Assembly (NCBI GenBank): GCA_028095005.1
Contig: CM051462.1
Coordinates: forward strand, 82,843,846 to 82,907,845
DNA: 64,000 nucleotides
From: Rhynchospora pubera
Lineage: Eukaryota; Streptophyta; Magnoliopsida; Poales; Cyperaceae
Reading direction: 5' to 3'
In this document: positions 56,441 through 64,000 of the stretch, piece by piece
How the letters are laid out: each line of letters begins with the position of its first letter
Numbering within the stretch: the stretch's first letter is position 1
Notes under the pieces: generated by a model
Seen by the model: the letters and a program-made list of their open reading frames with translations, nothing else
Told to the model about the DNA's origin: nothing
Database searches by the model: none
Translations under genes and position numbers: made by a program

Positions 56441-58133
56441 CTACATTGCTTCTATATGAATCTCATGCTGATCTGGGCACCGTTCATTAAGCCAAGTGAG
56501 CACATCCTGCCGTACCATCGCAACATTCTCGTCAGGTTCACCGAATAACAGTGAATGCAACATTCCATCATATATCTTTATGGTTTTATCTTCACTTCTT
56601 GCCTCTTCATACAAGGCCTTACTGACAGCTGGATCTGTGACCTCGTCGGCACTCCCATGCAAAACTAAGAAAGGAATTGAAACCTCATGGAGTCTGGAAC
56701 CGAGCTCATCAGTTATCCTTAGTAGCTCAAGCACTGTCCCCAGCCTTGGTTTCCCATTGTACCTGATCCAAGTCATTTGAACAGGTTAATTACTTGGCAA
56801 ACTTGGACATTGAAGAGAACTACACATAATTGGTATCTGGTTACCATTAAAGACTGGGTCAGAGTTATTTCTTCTTTGTTAATTGTACATTATTATGTTT
56901 CTCTCTTTGAAGCTGGTTTATTTCTTAACTGTACATTGTTTCTCAAGTAAGTACAGCTTATCTCTATCACTCTCTGTTAAGAAAGCAACCCAAAAAGATC
57001 TAATTAGCGGCTCAAAAGAAAAATGAAAAATCCCAGTTTCTGGTATCAACTAACTAGCAGTACCAGGCCTATAATGCTAAATAACCCCACAATGCGCTGT
57101 CAAACCTGCTACATAAAACAAAAAAAGGATTCTGGTACTACCCATCTAACCCGGTACCAGCACCCTTAATATTATCTTTGCCCCATAAACAGAAAGTGGT
57201 GCTTGTCTATTTATTTTTTCCTCTTTCTTTATTTTTTCTGGTTTTCAGGGTAAACATCAGTTTGAGAACATATTGTTGCATTTCCAGTAAGGTTCAAATA
57301 ATTTACTGCAATTTCCATCGTGATTCGTGACCCAATTAAGAAAATAATTCATCAAGATGTACAGAATCCATTGAAAGCACTTATTACTATCTCAATTTCA
57401 TACCCACTTTGCATGAATAAATAAGTAGCCTAATTGCTAAATACCTCACTGGATTACACATAGCAAGGACCCTCTTTTCAGGCACTTTGACAGATTTCTC
57501 AACAAGGTCAGCGGTGGGGACCACAGCCAGAGTTGGCGCAAACCGGGCAACAAACCTCAGGGCCATCTGCACTGCCCAGGGGGGTTTGATCTTGTCAGAT
57601 ATCTTGCACATGGGTGCAACAAGCACCGCACCGGCCCATGCATCAGCCGGCATGCTCAAATGCATCGACAAGCACAATGCACCTCCCATCGACTCCCCGA
57701 ATAGGAATGACTTCAAACCCTGGTTCTCGGGCCGGGACCGCATCGAATGGAAGAAGTCCTTGAGGTCAGTAAGCACTAAATTGAGGTCAGGCACAAAGGC
57801 GCGAAGCCCGGGGGATCGACCATGGCCGGGAAGGTCGGCAGCAAAACACGCAAAGCCGTGGCTCGCAAGGAAGACGGCAGTTAATTGCATGGTCCAGCCG
57901 GTGTCGTTGCCATAGCCATGGATCATGCAAATTATGCCTCTAGGGGGGATGACAACCGGGACCCAGGATCGGGTGAAGAGGGACCGGCCCGATGGGGCCG
58001 TGAAGTGGCCCGAGGTGCCTGAGACACCATGGAGCGCGTAGTATGCCTCCTCTGTCTCAGGCGAGTTGCCCCAGAAGTTTCGGTACTTCGTGTTGGGATT
58101 CTGTACCGGTTCCGGTACCGTTTGGCTTCCCAT
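56441..58133 (-). CDS. Monoacylglycerol lipase / caffeoylshikimate esterase-like hydrolase (2 exons: 58133-57445, 56762-56441)
   Basis: The protein is a serine hydrolase of the plant MAGL family (hydrolase_4), closest in memory to Arabidopsis At1g11090-type proteins. Members cleave monoacylglycerols or lysophospholipids, and one relative, CSE, acts in lignin synthesis; the substrate here is unknown. The spliced length is 336 residues plus TAG. The oxyanion-region motif HGYGND is at 72-77, the nucleophile elbow GESMG at 146-150 (Ser148), Asp269 in HGSADEVTDP, and His299 in DGMLHS. The intron 56763-57444 (682 bp, GT...AG) splits the Arg codon of NPVR|YNGKPRLG and restores the family-typical join. 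The start is the Met at 58133 (MGSQTVPEP); an upstream in-frame Met at 58205 adds 24 unusual residues and is less likely. There is no signal peptide or membrane segment, so it is probably cytosolic. It is the best-preserved gene in the window. Confidence 0.93.
56763..57444 (-). other. Intron of the hydrolase gene
   Basis: The minus strand donor is GTATTTAG and the acceptor is TTGGATCAG. The reading frame is kept across it with a split AG|G codon. There is no other gene inside. Confidence 0.9.
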
Positions 58134-58420
58134 CGGTGCAGAACAGAGGATGATGTTATGGGTATTGGATAGGGGAAGGAAAGGAAAGAAATTGGGGACA
58201 AGCAATAGTAGCTTTTGGTTTGTTCTTTGCGTGGGGAACTGGGAGATGGGTATGTTTTACTGATTTTTATTTGTTTTTCTTATTTCTTTTTCCTACTTTT
58301 TATTTATTTTTCGAATAATTTTTGCAAGGGGATTGAGGAAGGAAGGAAGGTGCCTTACCTATCAGGGGATCTGATTGGGAGATCCTGATTCTTTATATTT
58401 CAACTTTTCTCTTGGAAAAA
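58134..58420 (-). promoter_or_regulatory. Likely 5' UTR and core promoter of the hydrolase gene
   Basis: On the minus strand a weak TATA-like TATAAAG at 58392-58398 lies about 260 bp before the ATG. A near-repeat of CTTTTCTCTTGGAAAAAAT at 58407 and 58441 lies just upstream. Evidence is positional only. Confidence 0.35.
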
Positions 58421-58465
58421 ATCATTTAAAAAAAAAAAACTTTTCTCTTGGAAAAAATGGAAGAG

Positions 58466-60300
58466 GTTGGTCTTAAACCCATGGGCTGACAATAGGTTTG
58501 GTTATTATCTTGGGCCTTGAGATTGACACATTTCATGGTGGATTGAGATACGAAGCTATTGTAAGCCTCCTCTGCGGCTCTGCCACATTTGTGTAAATAA
58601 AATTTATAACGATTTTATTTTAGTCCCTCAGGAACAAATAAGTAGTCATTTCTTTTTTTTTTTTTTGCTACTAAGACAAAACAATTATTTATTATATGAA
58701 AATTAGTGAAAAAATTGAGCCGCAGACATTTTCACTCAGTGATTATTTATATATTTGTTTTAGAAGAAAAGACTCGAAGTAGTTAGGCCTGCATTCTTTG
58801 CTCTCAGTGTTTTCATACTCAATGTTTATATATTTGTGAAAGTATGGTGAAGTTCTTTAAAATGTTCCTGATGGATATTCTATTTCTATCGTTCTCTGGA
58901 ATTCTTTATTGGAAAATTTCTGCCCCATTGTTAAAAAAATTGCTTTCGTTTTAAAATTTATTTAATGTCCTTCCTACTCAATGTTCTATTATAAAATAAA
59001 TTTACCATTAACTTTCCCAAAAAAATTAATGGTCCCATAATAAGAATAAATTACCTCCAACTTCATAACACCAAAGAAAAAGGCATTAAGTTGCCCCAAT
59101 AAATTATTTGTTGCAGCTTAATTAGCTATTTATTGGGGGGTATTCATGTAAATTAAATCAATCTTTAATTAGATAGAAGACTTATACAAGGATCTGATCT
59201 TAGGAAATTAAATGCGATGTCGATTGGATCTCAATAATGGCATGAATCCTTGTTTCAGAACAACAACTCATATATATCAGACTTTGCAATTCAAGTCCCT
59301 CCCATTTGAAGAAAGAAGAACAACCAATAGGCAATAAATTGTGTTTGTTTGGAGTGTATGGACCACCAATATATGCCGTATGTGTGGATCAAAGCATGTT
59401 TCAAGTTTCAACTCGTGGTCTCACCAACTCAGGACAATATCAAGTGCCAATTTAATTCGAGACGTGTATCTACCAACTTGTATCATGTTACATGTATGAG
59501 ATGGAGTAACTGTGCATCTACCAACTGTCTCATGACATTTAAGCATGCACGTGTAGCCTAGCTAGCTAGCTAGTGTGCGCTTCAATGATTTTCGCTTCAC
59601 ACCTCTTTCGATTTGTTTTTGTCACCTCAGTAACTTCGTTATATTTCTTTATTTATATTTTTTATTGGTATGTGTCAAAAAAATTGTTGAAAGAAATCTA
59701 GAATATTGAGGAAAAAATGAAATCCTAAATAATAACAATAGGATAAAAGCAAAATAATAATAATAAATTATTATTATATTATTATTATTAAAGGGAAAGG
59801 AAAAATGTGGAGAAGGTTCGTGCTTAGCCATTTTTTTTTCTTTAACTAGTGGAGAAAATAACTATATTATATGTAGCATCTTGCTATCTGGCATGTAATT
59901 AAATGTGGTGCAAATATCACTAGCATCACGAATATCGAAGATGCAGAATTAAATGAACTCCAGATAAGTAATAACCAAAAAAACTGAAAAACAGATAATT
60001 AAAGCTTCTGATTTCTGAAGGCATGATCCTTTTCATGGTCAAGCAATACACATAAAAAGCACTAGAACAAACAAAACATATAAAATATAACCATGAAATA
60101 GACAAGCTACACACCCTCCTAATTTTGGCAACTTGGACCACACATTGCATGGACATATGGCATGCTAACTCACACGACTATAAAAACAGCATATTTTAAT
60201 TGTCTCAACAACAATGAATCCCAAATTCTAGATACCAATCTAATTAATTACCTGTTTAATTGACTTAATAATTTGATGCAAAGAAAGCATCATGACCACC
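58466..60300. other. Intergenic region
   Basis: AT-rich. It contains a short (GCTA)n run at about 59558-59573 and an (AAT/TAA)n stretch at 59745-59790. No gene is supported; the 60-76-codon frames here (for example 59349-59561, 59649-59831, 59926-60156) look random. The last part (60160-60356) is the probable 3' UTR of the next gene. Confidence 0.5.
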
Positions 60301-60356
60301 TTTCCGGCACCCTATAGCTCATGAATAAAACCCTTAAAAGAAGAAAGAAAAAAAAA

Positions 60357-60713
60357 TTAAGGATGGAATGGGTTCGGTATCTCGAAACCAGGGTTTGGTA
60401 TGAATGTGTCATCAGCGCCCGGCAGGTAATGACCGTTCAAGGCAGCTGGGATGCTGTGGTCTAGGCCTGAGAAATCAGGGATGCCAACAGTTCCAGGCAT
60501 GTATCGCCCGATACCAGGTATAGCAACGGTGCCTTCTTGAACACAGTCGGTTTCCTTCTTATCTGCTGTCGAGGTTTTCGTAGTAGTTTTGGCCACGGCT
60601 TTTTCGGTACGTGGAGTTGCACGTGCTGCAAGAGAGAGTTGTGTCAAAGAAAAGAAGATCACAAGAAGTAGGAGGAGAATGGAGAAGTAGCAAGGTTTGG
60701 AATTGGATGCCAT
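60357..60713 (-). CDS. Putative cell wall protein (small secreted, Pro/Gly-rich)
   Basis: The single-exon 118-residue protein begins MASNSKPCYF, followed by a strongly hydrophobic segment (SILLLLLVIFF), and ends a likely signal peptide near Ala29/Ala30 (LSLAA-RATP). The mature part has a Lys/Thr-rich linker (residues 35-55), then GTVAIPGIGRYMPG, HYLPGADDTFIPNPGFEIP and the terminal NPFHP. This layout matches the plant family annotated as putative cell wall protein (At2g20870-like), proposed to be apoplastic. Length is typical and no defects are seen. A TATA box lies about 110 bp upstream. The molecular function of the family is not established. Confidence 0.9.
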   Translation of the reverse strand: MASNSKPCYFSILLLLLVIFFSLTQLSLAARATPRTEKAVAKTTTKTSTADKKETDCVQEGTVAIPGIGRYMPGTVGIPDFSGLDHSIPAALNGHYLPGADDTFIPNPGFEIPNPFHP

Positions 60714-60820
60714 TGCCGGACCGGAGGATGGATGGTAATTAATTAGAGAGTGGAGGTGTTGTTGGGTGTTTTGTACTAGGTGTGTGTTATTTTTGAGCGA
60801 CAGTGTGAGAAACTTGTTTC

Positions 60821-60827
60821 TTATATA
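60821..60827 (-). promoter_or_regulatory. TATA box of the cell wall protein gene
   Basis: The minus strand reads CTATATAAG, 108 bp before the ATG. With initiation about 30 bp downstream this gives a short leader of about 80 bases. Confidence 0.65.
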
Positions 60828-61014
60828 GGAGTCAGTGAGGGTTTTGGTGGGGTTAGCTGGCGGTGCTTAAAGAGAAATATTAAGTAAATATTAAAGTTAG
60901 CTTTAGGACAGTTGGGTCTCCCAGCATTTAAGAAATTGCATAATTTTTCTCTGTTTCTGTGAGGTAAATGTTTAAGTAAACACAGAAAACCAATTTCACT
61001 AATATTTGTTATCT

Positions 61015-61023
61015 ATCAAGTTA
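61015..61023. other. Target-site duplication ATCAAGTTA, left copy
   Basis: A perfect 9-bp repeat of 61451-61459. Confidence 0.92.
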
Positions 61024-61450
61024 GAGGAGGGTTCGGTGCCCAAATGCTCTCAAATGTTCTAAAATATATTTTTTAACTTCTTTTATAAAATATAAAATTA
61101 AAACTTCGAATCTAAACCGTCGATTTTATTCGATATAATTAGCGATGCATTTTCATATAAGTTTTATTATTTTTTAAGTTTATTTGATACTTGATCAAGA
61201 GATTAAATATTGAACGAATCTAGTTAAATATGATTAATTAATTCTAATCTGTTCATATTTTAGCCTCTTGATCAAGTGTTAAATAAATTTCAAAATTTAT
61301 AAAACTTATATGAAAATGCATCACTCGTTATATCAAATAAGATCAACGGTTGGAATTTGAAGTTTCAATTTTATATTTTGAAAAAATAACTAAAAAGTAT
61401 ATTTTGGAATATTTGGGAGCATTCAATATGTAGGCACCGGAACTCCCCTC
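61024..61450. mobile_element. Mutator-like MITE, 427 bp
   Basis: The ends GAGGAGGGTTCGGTGCC and GGCACCGGAACTCCCCTC are inverse copies with small differences. The inverted similarity continues far inward (AAATGCTCTCAAAT / ATTTGGGAGCAT, then TTGATCAAG blocks near the centre), so the element can fold almost end to end. The perfect 9-bp duplication indicates the Mutator superfamily. It lies about 200 bp upstream of the cell wall protein gene's TATA box. Confidence 0.9.
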
Positions 61451-61459
61451 ATCAAGTTA

Positions 61460-64000
61460 AGGTTGAGATTGTTTACCGCATCTAACTAATTTGTTTATAT
61501 GAATATATATGAAACGCTTTTGAAACAAAAAGAACCTGTCAATTCCTCTACCAATTTCTTGTTTTTACTGCCATGCAATTTGTTTTAATTAACTTGCTGA
61601 AATCTTAGTTGATAATAATTAAACCTAATTTTTAGACCCATTTAAGTACGAAAATTAAAATTATACAGATTATTTTGTATGTCATGTACATAAGTAATTT
61701 ATTAAAATTTTTGTTGCAACTTAGACACCAATTTACTAATTGAAAGACATATGACTTTATGAGTATAGGACTAATTAATTGATTTTGCAACTACATAAGA
61801 AATTTGAATAATAAACAATATATAAGTGTCTCTAATTTGTTAACAAAAAACGTTTTGATGTATAATTAGAGTGGTCATCTATTCACAGTTAGTCAGTTTA
61901 ACAATTTTAATAACCACTAAAAATAATTTATAATTTACAAATACGATATATTAAAATATGATCAAAATGAGTGGGCATGCATCTATGTATACATGTTGAC
62001 GTCATACATATGAAAAATGTTCAAATTTAATACAAGTTTTTTCATTTACCAAACGATAAAAAATTGAAGTAATCAATATTTTATGGCATTAATGAAAATG
62101 TCAAATGGCATTCAAATTATATGGAACTTGATACACAACCAATTCACTTGAGAAGATGTCATCAAGTCAGATATTTGTTAATTGATCTTAATCCATTTGC
62201 TATAACTGTTGAATAATTTCATAATCAATTTATGCTGCTTAATCTATCCATTTTTCTTTTTTATTTGGGACTGAAATACAAAAGTTGCAGGACCACTTGT
62301 TGCCAAAAGGAGAACGCTTTTAATGACTTGTTCTTCCAATATCAGATCAGATTCAATTTATATAAAATTTGAACAGTGCAATAGTATAAATAATATTTCT
62401 TTCTTATCTGGAATTCGTAAAAAAAAAAATAGTAATAACATTTCTATTTTTGAAGAAATGTATTAAAATCATGCTTGATATATGAACACGTCTACAAACA
62501 TGTCGTGTCAATGCATGTGCCAAAGCTTCAGAGGAACACATTTCTTTATACTTATTTTGTCATTATGGTATAGCTCTTGACATATGTATTTCCGCAATAT
62601 TTCACTATTCATGGGTCTTGATTTCAATCATAAACTCATAGGTTAACAATCTTTAAAAATAAAAATATTTTGGCTGTTTATATAAGTCCGGATTGGATGG
62701 GGAAAAATATTCAATCTAATACTGTAGCTTAAACTGTTTTCAAACATAAAGCCAGGAGGTGAATTTAATGCTTTCAACAAACTTCTCCAACTACCAAAAT
62801 TTGCGCTCTTTATTGTCTCAGAAGTTAGGCCAATGGCCTCCAACTATTGGTGAGGTGAACCTAATTTACCCTGTTTTTTTATTATTTTTTTTTCCAAAAA
62901 GGATACCCCTGTTATTCTCTTTTATTTGTCTGTACAAAAACCAACTCAGTTAACCCCCGGGATAGTATAGTTAATAAATTCACCTTATCATTCCCTACAG
63001 AAAAGATGATTTGTTTCATTTTTATTAATCATGTATATATGGTTGTAATTTTTTTTGTTGGATTAGTATAATAAATCACCTGTTGAGTAGGCATACTAAA
63101 TTATATAACCTCCAAATCTTGATCATTGGGCCACAAATTAGCGTATTGCATGCTTTTCTGAGGATCAATCAACGAATAATGATTAATTAATTCAGGTGCA
63201 TGAAAGCGATACCTTATAACTCGGATTAAATGGTCTTTCCACATCAAATATTCTTGATAGCTACATTACATATGCACATTTGTTTGGACTTGTTCATTAT
63301 TTCCTTACAAATTATTACTTGAGAATGCATAGAAAATCATATAGAGAAACAACAAATTACTAGTAATTATATTTAGTATAAACTTCACTTCTACTGTAGC
63401 TATATATGAGATTCAGATCAATGTGACATATATTAAGGGGTAAATCTTTGATACTAACGAGCTGTAAATTTTACAAGCTAGATAATACCATTTGATGTGA
63501 ATGATAAATGTTGTGGTCACTTATCCGGGATCAATTAACGAATACAAGTACATATGCACAACCAATTAAGTCCGAGTATATTTTTGCATAAACTTTGTTA
63601 AAAAAAAATAGAAAAAGGGAACAAATAGGGAAAATGTAATTCAACTCTTTAGTCTTTAACAGCCGCCTAGGTCCGTTAGAATAAAAATGTTATTTTGTTT
63701 GGGATAGTTCTGAATTCTGATGGAGGGGAGACGCTGTCCAAGCACAGCACTTTAAATTCTGTCTCTTGTATAATTATTTTTCTGTCTCTTGCGTATTTTC
63801 ATTCATCAATGACACCGTCGTTTTTCATATATTATAGTGCTATTTTAATTATTACAACCTAAATACACCTAAATTATGGGACATTTATTTAACTTGACAA
63901 TGTTCCTCAATTAAATTAACTAATTAAGGTTGTAGAGGTATTGACCATTCATTAAACTAAGGGTTATATAAACTTTTACAAAAATTTTCATACCCACTAG
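61460..64000. other. Intergenic AT-rich sequence to the window end
   Basis: No supported gene, RNA or element. Frames at 62643-62843 and 62759-62953 overlap antisense and show no homology. Confidence 0.5.

Noticed and set aside
57487..57915. 142-codon plus-strand frame
   Set aside because: It is antisense to exon 1 of the hydrolase gene, whose strong codon structure explains it.

Overview
The window is plant nuclear DNA from a eudicot-type genome. It is AT-rich and intron-bearing, and most of it is transposable elements and their debris. Only two loci look like intact protein-coding genes. Both are on the minus strand near the right end: a two-exon monoacylglycerol-lipase/caffeoylshikimate-esterase-like hydrolase (56441-58133) and a small secreted putative cell-wall protein (60357-60713). 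The sequence does not fix the species.

1-26844 is a nested complex of non-autonomous LTR retrotransposons with long LTRs (3.3-3.9 kb), tRNA-iMet-type primer sites, polypurine tracts and no recognisable gag or pol (LARD-like). A minus-strand element is arranged as internal(part)-LTR-internal-LTR (5657-26844), a head-to-tail tandem with a 6.87 kb period. A plus-strand relative (1-5656, running off the left edge) ends inside the left internal copy, giving a large inverted repeat. The right LTR of the tandem is split by a very young complete element (17312-26319). That element has two 3303-bp LTRs with only two differences seen by eye and a perfect 5-bp target duplication (CAAAG).

26845-35560 holds a decayed SnRK2-type protein kinase pseudogene, a dispersed repeat (family R, three copies in the window), and a putative Ty1/copia LTR fragment with an array of palindromes built on GCGTTGYACAACGC. 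That fragment is split by a 5.2 kb CACTA element that still carries a transposase C-terminal exon.

35561-46600 contains a DUF295/F-box gene broken by tandem duplications, several fold-back and Mutator-like MITEs, a second SnRK2-type pseudogene, and a 3.05 kb solo LTR with a 5-bp target duplication (TCTAC), related to the young element at 17.3 kb.

46600-55585 holds a second copy of repeat R, and a Helitron of about 5.9 kb ending in the classic GC-rich hairpin plus CTAG. The Helitron has captured several exons of a splicing factor SF3B2 gene. A third R copy follows, split by a 710-bp TIR element. From 55586 to the end are the two intact genes and one more 427-bp Mutator-like MITE with a perfect 9-bp duplication.

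No operon-like cooperation exists between genes here. The organising theme is serial nesting of elements, tandem recombination between LTRs, and exon capture.
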